From NCBI RefSeq assembly GCF_003352915.1, contig NZ_CP022314.1, forward strand, positions 1,633,172-1,697,171: a stretch of DNA of 64,000 nt, written 5' to 3'. Positions 7,548-15,840 of this stretch are shown piece by piece. How positions within the stretch are numbered: position 1 is the first letter of the stretch; every line of letters starts with the position of its first letter. The position numbers and the translations under genes were made by a program. The notes beneath the pieces were generated by a model. That model saw nothing but the letters and a program-made list of their open reading frames with translations. It had not been told where the DNA came from and did no database searches. This stretch comes from Arthrobacter sp. PM3 (GTDB lineage: Bacteria; Actinomycetota; Actinomycetes; Actinomycetales; Micrococcaceae).

Positions 7548-9080
7548 ATGCGTCAACAATCCTCAGCGGCCCCAGCCGGCACCGCGCCGGAGGCCGGCGA
7601 AGACCACGAAGCGTGGCTCCAGCCCATCCCCGAATCCCAGCGGACCCGCAAAGTCTCCGGGCAGTTCTGGATCTGGGCCGGCGCCAACCTCGCCCCGATC
7701 AACTGGGTGCTCGGCGCGCTCGGCATCCAGCTCGGCCTGGGATTCGCGGACACGGTGACGGTCCTGGTCCTTGGAAACCTGATCGGGATGCTGCTCTTCG
7801 GCTGCTTCGTCCTGCTGGGCCAGAAGACCGGGGCGACCGGCATGGTGCTGGCCCGGGCCGCCTTCGGCCGGCGCGGAAACTACCTGCCGGCGGCCATCCA
7901 GGCGCTGCTGGTGATCGGCTGGTGCGCGGTCAACACCTGGATCATCCTGGACCTGGTCATGGCCCTCTTCGGAACGCTGGGCTGGGTTGATCCGGAGGCC
8001 AAGAACTACGCCTGGAAAATTGGCATCGCCACCTTCATCATGGGTGTACAGGTAGCCATCGCCTGGTTCGGCTACAAGGCGATTGCGGCGTTCGAAAAGT
8101 GGACCGTCCCGCCCACCATCCTCATCCTCACCGTGATGTCCGCCGTGGCATGGTTCGGCATGAAGATCAACTGGACCTACGCCGGCCCGGCCGGCCACAT
8201 CCTGGAGGGCTCGGAACGCATCGCCGCGATGAGCGCCGTCATGACCGCTATCGGTATCGGCTGGGGCATCACGTGGTTCACCTACGCCGCCGACTACTCC
8301 CGCTTCGTCAGCACCTCCGTGCCCAAGCGCAAGGTGTACCTCGCCTCGGTGCTGGGCCAGTTCATCCCCGTCGTCTGGCTGGGCATTCTGGGGGCAAGCC
8401 TGGCCACCAACACCGGTGAAATCGACCCCGGAAAACTTATCGTCCAGAACTTCGGCGCCCTGGCCCTTCCGGTGCTGCTGATGGTCCTGCACGGGCCGAT
8501 CGCCACCAACATCCTGAACATCTACACTTTCTCCGTCGCCACCCAGGCACTGGACATCTCCATCAGCCGGCGCAAGCTGAACCTGTTCGTCGGCGTCTTC
8601 TCCCTGGCCGCGGTGATCTTCTTCATCTTCCAGGAGGACTTCGCCTCCGTGCTGGATGCGTGGCTGATCGGCCTGGTCGCCTGGGTGGCCGCCTGGGGCG
8701 GCGTCATGCTGGTCCACTACTTCTGGATCGAAAAGCGCTGGCCCGCGGACACCGCCCGGCTCTTCGACGCCGTCGGCACCAAGCGCCTGCCCGGCCTGAA
8801 CCCGGCCGGCATTGCCTCCCTGCTCATCGGCATCTTCGCCACCTGGCTGTTCATGTACGGCCTCATCCCTGTCATGCAGGGACCCATCGCCGTCGCGCTC
8901 GGCGGCTGGGATTTGTCCTGGCTCGCCGGGGGACTGTGCAGCGCGGCCGCCTACGCCGTCCTCGGGCCGCGGTTCCACCGCAAGTTCCTCGACGTCGTGC
9001 CGGCCACTGTGAGGGTCACGGACACAGCCCTCCCCGTGGCCGACGCGCCGGTCCCGTCCACCGCCCCCTCCACTCTTTAG
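7548..9080 (+). CDS. NCS1-family nucleobase/hydantoin-type permease
   Basis: Inner-membrane importer of 510 residues with about 12 hydrophobic helices. It belongs to the nucleobase-cation-symport-1 group (cytosine, allantoin, hydantoin, thiamine carriers). The stretch GQFWIWAGANLAPINWVLGA and the later GWGITWFTYAADYSRFV are the characteristic NCS1 segments of helices 1 and 6. GGAGG precedes the chosen ATG at 7548. The CE4 hydrolase starts 15 bases downstream, so the two are co-transcribed. The divergent PucR regulator suggests a purine-derived or cyclic amide substrate such as allantoin or a hydantoin (inference). Confidence 0.88.
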   Translation: MRQQSSAAPAGTAPEAGEDHEAWLQPIPESQRTRKVSGQFWIWAGANLAPINWVLGALGIQLGLGFADTVTVLVLGNLIGMLLFGCFVLLGQKTGATGMVLARAAFGRRGNYLPAAIQALLVIGWCAVNTWIILDLVMALFGTLGWVDPEAKNYAWKIGIATFIMGVQVAIAWFGYKAIAAFEKWTVPPTILILTVMSAVAWFGMKINWTYAGPAGHILEGSERIAAMSAVMTAIGIGWGITWFTYAADYSRFVSTSVPKRKVYLASVLGQFIPVVWLGILGASLATNTGEIDPGKLIVQNFGALALPVLLMVLHGPIATNILNIYTFSVATQALDISISRRKLNLFVGVFSLAAVIFFIFQEDFASVLDAWLIGLVAWVAAWGGVMLVHYFWIEKRWPADTARLFDAVGTKRLPGLNPAGIASLLIGIFATWLFMYGLIPVMQGPIAVALGGWDLSWLAGGLCSAAAYAVLGPRFHRKFLDVVPATVRVTDTALPVADAPVPSTAPSTL

Positions 9081-9095
9081 CCAGGAGTTTTCCCC

Positions 9096-10058
9096 GTGAA
9101 CTTCCCCGCATTCGCTGACACCGCCCACCCCATCACCTGGCCAGACGGCCACCGTGCCGCCGCATCCTTCACCTTCGACGTCGACGCCGAATCCTGCACG
9201 ATCGCCCATGACCCGCAGAGCACCCGGCGCATGTCGCTCATGACGCACCAGTCCTACGGGCCCAAAGTGGCCGTCCCGCGGCTCCTGCAGATCCTGGCGC
9301 GCCAGGACATCCAGGCGACATTCTTTGTCCCCGGCTTCACCGCCGAGTGCTACCCGGACGCGGTGCGCCGGATCGCGGACGCCGGCCACGAGATCGCGCA
9401 CCACGGCTACCTGCACGAACCGATGCAGGGCATCGACGCCGCCACGGAGGCGCGGTACCTGGACCGGGGGCTGGAGGCACTGGCCAAGGCGGCAGGCGTC
9501 CGGCCGACGGGCTACCGGGCACCCTGGTGGGAGCTCAACTGGCATTCCGCCTCGCTCCTCGCCGACCGCGGCTTCCTGTATGACTCCAGCCTGCTCGACG
9601 GCGACGCCCCTTACCGCTTCAGTGTCGCCGAGTCGGACCCGCGGGACCTCGTGGAGATCCCGGTCGACTGGGCCCTGGATGACTGGGAGCAGTACGCCTT
9701 CTACCCCGGCGTCACCGGCAGCGGCGTGATTGAAAGCCCCGCCAAGGTCCTGGAAATGTGGACGCTGGAGGCCGAGGCACACCATGCGGCCGGAAGCTGC
9801 TTTGTCCTGACCAACCACCCGTTCATTTCCGGCCGGCCTTCCAAGGCCGTGGCCCTGGAACGGCTGATCGAGCGGGTCAAGTCCATGGAGGGCATGTGGG
9901 TCACCACCATGGAGAATATTGCGCAGCACACCCGCGATTCCGTCCGGGAAGTCCACAGCCACGCGCGGATTGACGTGCCGCAGTTCCCGGACACGGGCGC
10001 CCGGTTCACCCCGGCGGCGATCCGGCAGTCCGAGGTACTCGGGACACCGCTCCGCTGA
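9096..10058 (+). CDS. CE4 polysaccharide-deacetylase-fold hydrolase, PuuE-like
   Basis: 320 residues with a NodB-type fold. FTFDVDAE carries the first metal-site Asp (D28-D30), and AHHGYLHE gives the HxxxH pair (H103, H107). No signal peptide is present, so it acts in the cytoplasm, unlike cell-wall deacetylases. Cytoplasmic members of this group include the PuuE allantoinase and cyclic imide hydrolases that open ring amides. GTG start at 9096 with AGGAG 9 nt upstream. Co-transcription with an NCS1 permease and a nearby PucR regulator supports ring-amide catabolism over sugar deacetylation. The exact substrate is unproven. Confidence 0.82.
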   Translation: MNFPAFADTAHPITWPDGHRAAASFTFDVDAESCTIAHDPQSTRRMSLMTHQSYGPKVAVPRLLQILARQDIQATFFVPGFTAECYPDAVRRIADAGHEIAHHGYLHEPMQGIDAATEARYLDRGLEALAKAAGVRPTGYRAPWWELNWHSASLLADRGFLYDSSLLDGDAPYRFSVAESDPRDLVEIPVDWALDDWEQYAFYPGVTGSGVIESPAKVLEMWTLEAEAHHAAGSCFVLTNHPFISGRPSKAVALERLIERVKSMEGMWVTTMENIAQHTRDSVREVHSHARIDVPQFPDTGARFTPAAIRQSEVLGTPLR

Positions 10059-10075
10059 TCTCTGTGCCCTCGGCC

Positions 10076-10124
10076 AAGTCCCTGGCCCGGCCGCCTCGCG
10101 ATGAGGCGGCCGGGCCAGGGACTT
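10076..10124. terminator. bidirectional hairpin between convergent genes
   Basis: Perfect 22-bp inverted repeat (10076-10097 and 10103-10124) with a 5-nt loop, lying between the convergent CE4 hydrolase and M28 peptidase genes. Its length and the AA...TT ends suit termination on both strands, although the T tracts are short. Confidence 0.8.
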
Positions 10125-10198
10125 CTGTGTGTGGGCTCTGTGGTGCTGACGTTGTCGTGTCGGCCTTGTCGTGTTCGGGGGCGCTTCCGGCCGGGCGG

Positions 10199-11314
10199 TC
10201 AGCCCGTCTTCGCCATGGCGTAGGCCGCGGTGCCGTAGGCCAGGGCCGCGGACATGTCTTTGAGCAGGTCCTGGTTGATGTTCGAGGTCGTGTCGCAGGC
10301 CTCGTGGTAGCAGGGATCGAGATGCTTGCCGGCCTGGCCGCCGTACTCCTGCACCTGGGCCCGGGTCTTCTTCTTCTCATCGCCGGTGAACAGCCCGCCG
10401 CCCGGAATGCCCGCCGAGAGGAACGCGTCGTAGTCGGAGCCGCCGTCGAACGGCGTGGTCTCCGCCGGCAGCGAGTTCTCCTTGAAGAACTGGAAGAAGA
10501 TGTCCTCGATCGCCTTCGACCCGGCCGGCCCGGCGTGCCCGAAGTCCGTGCCGTCGCCGTCATGCACGGACCGGACCCCGTTGGGCGAGGCCACCATGTC
10601 CACGTTCAGGTTCGCCGCGGTCTGTTGTTTCTCGGTCTGGCTGAGCTCGTCGACGTAATGCTGGGAGCCGTAGAGCCCGTCTTCCTCCCCGCCCCAGAAC
10701 GCGAACCGGACCCGGTTGGCCGGCGCGATCCCGGATTCCTTCAGCCACCGCGCGGTCTCGAGGACGGCCGCGATCCCGCTGCCGTTGTCGTCAATGCCCG
10801 GGCCCTCCGGCACGGAGTCCAGGTGCGCGCCCACCACCACGGTGTGCTCCGCGCTGCCGCCGGTGTCGGCGAGGATATTGAAGGACTGCACCTGCTTCTT
10901 GTTCCGGCCGTCCCCCCGGAAGCTGAAGGTCTGCCGGACCGGCGTGTAGCCGGCCGCCCGCAGCTGCTCCTCGACGTAGCGGCCCGATTCCTCGTACCCG
11001 TTCGTGCCGGAGGCGCGGTTGCCGCCGTTGGCGTCGGCGATCCGCTGCAGTGCCTCCAGGTGGCTGCTCATGCCCCGGGTCTTGAAGTCCGCCAGCACCG
11101 TGCGCGCATCCACCGGGCTGACCGGATTCAGTTGCAGGGCGGCAGGACGGGACGAAGCGGGAGCGCTGGGGCTGGCGGACCTGGCTGACTTGGTGGATTT
11201 GCTGCTGGGGCTGCTGCTCGGGGATCCGGCCGCGGTTTCGGACGTGCAGGCCGACGTCGAGAGCAGGATCACGGCGAGGACGGAGGGGAGGATGTGTTTG
11301 CGTAAAGTGATCAT
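10199..11314 (-). CDS. M28-family zinc aminopeptidase, lipoprotein
   Basis: Exported metallopeptidase of 371 residues resembling Streptomyces griseus aminopeptidase. The signal peptide ends in a lipobox with Cys23 (STSAC), then a Ser/Pro/Lys-rich linker runs to about residue 58. Catalytic-domain residues are all visible: H164 (GAHLDSV), D175/D176 (IDDNGSG), the general-base/zinc pair E210/E211 (WGGEEDGL), D239 (NVDMV) and H337 (CYHEACD). It probably trims peptides at the cell surface. Divergent from the repeat block upstream, and convergent with the CE4 gene through a long hairpin. Confidence 0.9.
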   Translation of the reverse strand: MITLRKHILPSVLAVILLSTSACTSETAAGSPSSSPSSKSTKSARSASPSAPASSRPAALQLNPVSPVDARTVLADFKTRGMSSHLEALQRIADANGGNRASGTNGYEESGRYVEEQLRAAGYTPVRQTFSFRGDGRNKKQVQSFNILADTGGSAEHTVVVGAHLDSVPEGPGIDDNGSGIAAVLETARWLKESGIAPANRVRFAFWGGEEDGLYGSQHYVDELSQTEKQQTAANLNVDMVASPNGVRSVHDGDGTDFGHAGPAGSKAIEDIFFQFFKENSLPAETTPFDGGSDYDAFLSAGIPGGGLFTGDEKKKTRAQVQEYGGQAGKHLDPCYHEACDTTSNINQDLLKDMSAALAYGTAAYAMAKTG

Positions 11315-11529
11315 GCCGAGGAGCCCCCATCAGTAGTGTGTACAAGTTCGCTTTCGTTCGGCTCGAATGGACAAGACGCCCGGCACTGACACACCAGTAG
11401 GTCGCGGCCACCATCGCCCGGCAAATACTCCTATCAGATCGAACTATTGTCGGCCCTCCGGCTGTGGGGTCAATAGGGCCTGGCTGTGAAACTGCTGTGC
11501 AAGTGGGGCTGGGCAAGTGGCCGCTGCCT
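11315..11529. other. intergenic region upstream of the M28 gene
   Basis: About 215 bases containing the M28 promoter region. AGTGTGTACAAGTTCGC lies close upstream of the gene. No gene or clear hairpin was recognised. Confidence 0.4.
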
Positions 11530-11970
11530 CCGGGGGGACATGCCCAGCGGCCGCCTCCGGTGCCCGGGCGCATGCCCTCCCCTTGCGCCGAGGAATGGAC
11601 ATAGGCCCGCTATGCCCATTCCTCGGCGCGCCGGGGGAGCATGCTCAGCGGCTGGCTGGCTGGCTGGATCGTGGGTGGGTGGGCACGCTCGGTGGTGGGT
11701 TTGGGGAACGGCAGGAGCATGCTCAATGGTGGGCCGGGGCCGGGGGAGCATGCTCAATGGTGGGCCGGGGCCGGGGGAGCGTGCTCAATGGTGGGCCGGG
11801 GCCACGGGGACATGCTCAGTGGTGCGCCCAGGAAAGAGGGCGCATGTCCACTCCGTAGGCCGAGGAGTGGACATAGGCCCACTGTGTCCACTCCTGCCGC
11901 ACAGCGGGGCGCATGCCCATTCGTGGCGGGGAGCATGCTCAGTGTTACGGCGCAGGGGAGGGCATGTCCG
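11530..11970. repeat. block of degenerate GCATGC-centred repeats
   Basis: Fourteen or so related units of roughly 25-35 bp, each a G-run followed by a core of the form RCATGYYC (GACATGCCC, GAGCATGCTC, GCGCATGCCC, GGCATGTCC). Four consecutive units, with cores at 11718, 11749, 11780 and 11811, repeat at exactly 31 bp; the first three share the tail AATGGTGGGCCGGGGCC. Two units (about 11591-11624 and 11861-11894) are themselves inverted repeats with arms like GAGGARTGGACATA. Open frames cross the block on both strands but read as low-complexity Gly/Ala/Trp/His sequence and are not genes. No spacer/repeat regularity of a CRISPR. Confidence 0.85.
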
Positions 11971-12038
11971 CCCCCGGGGACCCGCCGAACCGCCACGCGC
12001 AACCGCGGCCCAAAGTCCTGGCGCAACACGGCCGGGCC

Positions 12039-12044
12039 TAGAAT
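12039..12044 (+). promoter_or_regulatory. -10 box of a probable leaderless transcript
   Basis: TAGAAT lies 7 bases before the ATG at 12052, the spacing expected when transcription starts on the start codon. There is no ribosome binding site. Confidence 0.5.
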
Positions 12045-12051
12045 GGTCACG

Positions 12052-12474
12052 ATGATGCCAGGACAAATAGCCGCAGCGGATGGGAAGAACGTGCTGAGCA
12101 TCAGTGCGGGCATCATCTACTCGGTCTGGCTTCCCGGGTCCGTTGTTGACGTCCATTACGCCAAGGACGCCATGCGGGCCGTCGAGCAGATCAGCGGGGG
12201 CATTCCGATGCCCATGCTCTCGGAAATGACCGAAGTGGAGATCAGCGCCGCCGCCAGGTACGAGTTTGCGCAGACCGCCGGGGTCTTGGCGATTGCGGTG
12301 CTTGGATCCAGCACCGTGGACCGTGTCATTGCCGCGGCCATGAGCCGGCACACCCGGTATCCCCACGAGTTCTTCACGTCCAGGGACAACGCCGTGGCCT
12401 GGCTGAACAGGTTCATCCCCGGCGGCAGCGGGCAGCCCGAAGGATTCGAGGACGGCATCTCCGCCCTGACCTGA
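12052..12474 (+). CDS. STAS/SpoIIAA-like domain protein
   Basis: 140-residue soluble protein. The order of elements (a beta strand VVDVHYAKDAMRAVEQIS, a buried AGVLAIAVLGSSTVDRVIA helix and strand, and the ending YPHEFFTSRDNAVAWLNRFI) resembles the small SpoIIAA-like/STAS proteins of actinobacteria, in which the final F-T/S-x-x-x-x-A-x-x-W-L segment is characteristic. The start at 12052 is chosen from the TAGAAT box 7 bases upstream; ATG 12043 would sit inside that box. No partner gene is adjacent, so its role (protein-protein regulation is usual for the fold) is open. Confidence 0.65.
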   Translation: MMPGQIAAADGKNVLSISAGIIYSVWLPGSVVDVHYAKDAMRAVEQISGGIPMPMLSEMTEVEISAAARYEFAQTAGVLAIAVLGSSTVDRVIAAAMSRHTRYPHEFFTSRDNAVAWLNRFIPGGSGQPEGFEDGISALT

Positions 12475-12733
12475 GAGACGGCGGCGGATCCGGCTGTCCG
12501 GGGCCGCTGTCCGGGAGAGGTCGAACAAGTGGTCCCGTTCGGCGTCGTCGAGCTGCAAGGAACTCGCGGATCGCGTCTCGATTGTCCATGCCCTCAGCGT
12601 TAGGGCTTGCGCCCCCGTAAGGGAGGCCCTGGCAATACCCCTATAAGCAGAGACTCCCTTGGCGCGCCGGGAACCGGTTTGATGGATGATGTTCCGTTGA
12701 ACAACCCCCAACGACTAGCAAGCAGGAGATTCA
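12475..12733. other. intergenic region before the alcohol dehydrogenase
   Basis: 259 bases without a supported gene. They must contain the promoter of the dehydrogenase; CTATAAG near 12640 is a possible -10. No strong repeat or hairpin seen. Confidence 0.4.
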
Positions 12734-13777
12734 TTGCTTACCGTCAATGCATATGCCGCACCGTCCGCCGCTGAAGACCTCGTCCCCACCACGATCGAAC
12801 GCCGGAACGTGGGCCCGCACGACGTCCTGATCGAGGTCAAGTACGCCGGGATCTGCCATTCAGACATCCACACCGTCCGCGGCGACTGGGGCCCGCAGTC
12901 CTACCCGCTGGTCCCAGGCCACGAGATCGCCGGAATCGTCACCGAGGTCGGCACGGCCGTGACCAAGCACGCCGTCGGAGACCGCGTCGGCGTCGGCTGC
13001 ATGGTCAACTCGTGCGGCGAATGCGCCAACTGCGCGGCCGGCGAGGAGCAGTACTGCCTGGCCGGCAACACCGGCACCTACGGCGCCGTGGACCGCGACG
13101 GCACCATCACCCAGGGCGGCTACTCCACCCACGTCGTGGTGACCGAAGACTTCGTGGTCACCATTCCGGAGGGCCTGGAGCTCGATGTCGCGGCGCCGCT
13201 GCTGTGCGCCGGGATCACCACCTACTCCCCGCTGCACCACTGGGGCGCCGGCCCCGGCAAGAAGGTCGCGGTGGTCGGCCTGGGCGGCCTGGGCCACATG
13301 GCCGTCAAGATCGCCCACGCCATGGGTGCCGAGGTCACCGTGCTGTCCCAGTCGCTGAAGAAGCAGGAAGACGGCCTGCGCCTCGGCGCGGACCACTACT
13401 TCGCCACCAGCGAGCCCGCCACCTTCGAACAGCTCGCCGGGACCTTTGACCTGATCATCAACACGGTCAGCGCCTCGATCGACATCAGCGCCTACCTCCA
13501 GCTGCTGAAGCTCGACGGCGCCCTGGTCAACGTCGGCGCCCCCGCAGAACCCCTCCCGGTGAACGCGTTCGCGCTCATCGGCGGCCGCCGCTCCTTCGCC
13601 GGCTCCATGATCGGCGGGATCCGCGAAACCCAGGAAATGCTCGACTTCTGCGCCAGCCACGGCATCGGCGCCGAAATCGAGGTCATCCCGGCGGCCAAGA
13701 TCAACGACGCCTACGAGCGCGTCCTCGCCTCCGACGTCCGGTACCGCTTCGTGATCGACACCGCCACGCTGAGCTAA
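12734..13777 (+). CDS. NAD(P)-dependent zinc alcohol dehydrogenase, YahK/cinnamyl-alcohol type
   Basis: 347-residue cytoplasmic aldehyde reductase/alcohol dehydrogenase of the medium-chain family. Catalytic zinc: C41 in GICHSD and H63-E64 in PGHE. Structural zinc: C94, C97, C100 and C108 ([15 protein letters not shown]). Cofactor-binding [18 protein letters not shown] follows. The sequence pattern matches E. coli YahK and Ahr, broad aldehyde reductases that prefer NADPH. TTG start with AGGAG 7 nt upstream. A monocistronic gene closed by a strong hairpin terminator. Confidence 0.9.
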   Translation: MLTVNAYAAPSAAEDLVPTTIERRNVGPHDVLIEVKYAGICHSDIHTVRGDWGPQSYPLVPGHEIAGIVTEVGTAVTKHAVGDRVGVGCMVNSCGECANCAAGEEQYCLAGNTGTYGAVDRDGTITQGGYSTHVVVTEDFVVTIPEGLELDVAAPLLCAGITTYSPLHHWGAGPGKKVAVVGLGGLGHMAVKIAHAMGAEVTVLSQSLKKQEDGLRLGADHYFATSEPATFEQLAGTFDLIINTVSASIDISAYLQLLKLDGALVNVGAPAEPLPVNAFALIGGRRSFAGSMIGGIRETQEMLDFCASHGIGAEIEVIPAAKINDAYERVLASDVRYRFVIDTATLS

Positions 13778-13803
13778 CGACGCCGGACCAGGACTGCGGA
13801 TGC

Positions 13804-13843
13804 ACGACGCCGGGCGGCCTGTTGGCAGGCCGCCCGGCGTCGT
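13804..13843. terminator. hairpin terminator between convergent genes
   Basis: Perfect 17-bp stem (13804-13820 and 13827-13843) with a 6-nt loop GTTGGC, 27 bases after the dehydrogenase stop and just before the stop of the opposing lipoprotein gene. Confidence 0.8.
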
Positions 13844-13858
13844 CAGTGCGAGGCGCCG

Positions 13859-14412
13859 CTACGGCCCGGCGGCGGGGACCAGCCAGAAGCCGGCGACTTC
13901 GCCGGCCCCGGGGTCGGTGCTGTAGCGGAATCCGTGGACCTGGACGGGCCCGGCCGACAGGTCGACCTGCGTTACCGCGGGCGCGCCGCAGGTGAGGGTC
14001 ATCTCCGCACTGCCCCCGCCCCGGAGGCCGTCCTGGGACAGGGCCAGGTACGCGCGGGGTGCGCCGATGCAAGCACCGGTGAGCGTGTAGGTTCCCTCCG
14101 GCACCGCCGCCACCGAGTGGCCGAACCCGCTGCCGCCAATCCCGCCCGCGCCGCCGAGGACGATCGCGTCCGGCCGCGGGCCGAGGACGGCCGTCAGCTC
14201 GTCCAGGTTGCGCGCTTCGGCCTCGGCGAGCCCCGGGTCTACCGGCGGGAGAGGCGGCGGTGCCGGCCGCGACGACACCGCCGGGGCCGCCGTCGAGACG
14301 TCATCCGCATACTCGCACCCGGACAGGCCCGCGGCCGCCCCGCCGCGGTCAGGAGCAGCACGGCGCCGCGCATCCACGCGCATCCCTTGACGGGTGACCT
14401 GCCCAGTGACAT
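13859..14412 (-). pseudogene. putative lipoprotein with frameshift in its signal peptide
   Basis: The ATG at 14412 opens a good lipoprotein signal (MSLGRSPVKGCAWMRGAVLLLTAAG) but the frame then breaks. In the -1 frame the reading continues GAAAGLSGCEYADDVS, with a lipobox LSGC, and on through about 170 residues to the stop at 13859. One additional base in the C4 run at 14338-14341 (+ strand) would restore a single lipoprotein of about 185 residues. The mature part is Pro/Ala-rich at first (PAPPPLPPVDP), then a beta-rich domain with TYTLTGACIGAPRAYLAL and TLTCGAPAVTQVDL, seen in small actinobacterial lipoproteins of unknown function. Either a recent frameshift or a sequencing indel. Confidence 0.6.
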
Positions 14413-14475
14413 GCCCCGAGCCTACTGGGCACCGCCGCCCGCGCAAGTCACAGGCCGCGGGCCCGGGCTCGGCGC

Positions 14476-15339
14476 CTAGAGCAGCGACACGGCAGTCCGG
14501 ACGGCGTCGGGCATTGCTGTGGTGGGCCTGCCGATCAGGCTGCTGAGGTGGGCGGTGGTGACGTGCAGATCGCCGCGGGCAATCCCCAGGTCCGAGTCCG
14601 CCAGGATGCCCGCGAAATCCCGGGGTACGCCGAAGCCTGCCAGCAGCTCGGCGTAGTCCGAGGCGGGGAGGTCCTGGTAGCTGACGGGCCGGCTTGCGGC
14701 GGCGCTGATGCTCCCGGCCAGGTCGGCCAGGGTGAACGCCTCGTCGCCGCCGAGTTCATAGACCTTGCCGGCCTGGTTATCGGCCGTGAGCACGGCGGCG
14801 GCCGCCTCGGCGTAGTCGGCCCGGGTGGCTGCGCTGACTTTGCCGTCGCCGGCGCTGCCGGCCAGGGCGCCCTGCGCCAGCGTGCCCGGCAGCTGGTCCG
14901 TGTAGTTCTCCAGGTACCAGCCGTTGCGCAGAAGGGCGAACGGGACGCCGGATTCCTTGAGGAGGGCCTCGGTGGCCAGGTGCTCGTCGGCCAGTTTCAT
15001 GCCCGTGGTGTCCGCGTTGGCGATGCTCGTGTAGGCAAGCAGGTCCACGCCCTCGGCCTTCGCGGCCTCGATCACGGTCCGGTGCTGAGCCACCCGCCGG
15101 CCGACGGTGCTGGAGGAAATCAGCAGCACCTTGTCCGCGCCCTTCAGCGCCGCGGCAACCGATGCGGCGTCGTCGTAGTCCATGGCCCGGACCTGGACCC
15201 CGCGGGCGGCGAAGTCGGCCAGCTTCTCCGTGGAACGCCCCGCGGCCACGATCTGGTCCGCGGGGACGTTGCGCTTCAGGAGGGCCTCGATGACGAGCCG
15301 GCCCAGCTGGCCGGTTGCTCCGGTGACGACGATGCTCAT
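14476..15339 (-). CDS. qorB: NAD(P)H:quinone oxidoreductase 2-like, NmrA/SDR family
   Basis: 287 residues, the length of E. coli QorB (YtfG, 286). N-terminal Rossmann motif GATGQLG (7-13), the second strand ending AAGRSTEKL, then LLISSS, HRTVIEAAKAEGV, YTSIANAD and FALLRNGWYLENYTD as in QorB and plant NmrA-like reductases. It reduces quinones, probably with NADPH, limiting redox stress. AAAGGA precedes the ATG. Divergent from an HxlR regulator with a shared 103-bp region, the same arrangement as ytfG-ytfH in E. coli and qor2-qorR in Corynebacterium. Confidence 0.85.
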   Translation of the reverse strand: MSIVVTGATGQLGRLVIEALLKRNVPADQIVAAGRSTEKLADFAARGVQVRAMDYDDAASVAAALKGADKVLLISSSTVGRRVAQHRTVIEAAKAEGVDLLAYTSIANADTTGMKLADEHLATEALLKESGVPFALLRNGWYLENYTDQLPGTLAQGALAGSAGDGKVSAATRADYAEAAAAVLTADNQAGKVYELGGDEAFTLADLAGSISAAASRPVSYQDLPASDYAELLAGFGVPRDFAGILADSDLGIARGDLHVTTAHLSSLIGRPTTAMPDAVRTAVSLL

Positions 15340-15415
15340 GGGGAAGTCCTTTCAGGTTTCTTTGCTCTTCCTTTCTGGACAACCGGGCCACCGGCGCAGA
15401 ACTTCCCTGTGGAGA

Positions 15416-15438
15416 GTACGCACTTTGAAGTAAGGTAC
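15416..15438. promoter_or_regulatory. dyad operator candidate for the HxlR regulator
   Basis: GTAC-N2-ACTT-N2-AAGT-N3-GTAC, a near-symmetric site directly in front of the regulator ATG at 15443 and in the qorB upstream region. Position and symmetry fit autoregulation and repression of qorB. Confidence 0.5.
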
Positions 15439-15442
15439 TGAC

Positions 15443-15820
15443 ATGAAAGTAAGTAATGGGCGCCCGGGCGCCCCGGCCGCGACGGCCGGCGCCGTATTTC
15501 CGGCCGGATGCCCCAGCCGGGTGGTGCTGGACCACGTCACGAGCAAGTGGGGGATCCTGATCCTGGTTGCCCTCGACGACGGCGAGCAGCGCTGGAGTGA
15601 TCTCCGGCGCCGGGCCGACGGCATCAGCGAAAAGATGCTGGCCCAGACCCTCAAGATCCTGGAACGTGACGGCCTGGTCCACCGCGAGGCGCAACCGAGC
15701 ATCCCGCCGCGCGTGGATTACAGCCTGACGCCGCGGGGACGGGAGCTGGCCGCGTACCTGCTGCCGCTCTTCGGCTGGGTTGTGGAGAACGCCGACGAGA
15801 TCCTGGCCGGCCAGGGCTGA
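15443..15820 (+). CDS. HxlR/DUF24-family redox-sensing repressor (QorR/YtfH type)
   Basis: 125-residue winged-helix regulator. CPSRVVLDHVTSKWG contains the single N-terminal Cys (C23) that senses quinones or disulfide stress in QorR, YodB and relatives. The recognition part is WSDLRRRADGISEKMLAQTLKILERDGLV and the wing PPRVDYSLTPRGREL. Divergent pairing with a qorB-type reductase strongly suggests it represses that gene until the Cys is oxidised or alkylated. Weak AAGG ribosome binding site upstream. Confidence 0.88.
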   Translation: MKVSNGRPGAPAATAGAVFPAGCPSRVVLDHVTSKWGILILVALDDGEQRWSDLRRRADGISEKMLAQTLKILERDGLVHREAQPSIPPRVDYSLTPRGRELAAYLLPLFGWVVENADEILAGQG

Positions 15821-15840
15821 AGTGGATCTGTCCTGTCGCC

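Noticed and set aside
7563..9962. 799-codon open frame antisense to the NCS1 permease and CE4 genes
   Set aside because: Typical mirror frame of high-GC coding DNA; rich in Gly/Arg/Asp/His, no motif, and the plus-strand genes are clear.
11530..11970. Possible CRISPR array
   Set aside because: Units are variable and directly abut without regular unique spacers; no cas genes nearby.
11486..12055. Long open frames across the repeat block on both strands
   Set aside because: They encode low-complexity Gly/Ala/Trp/His sequence produced by the repeats, with no start signals or known domains.
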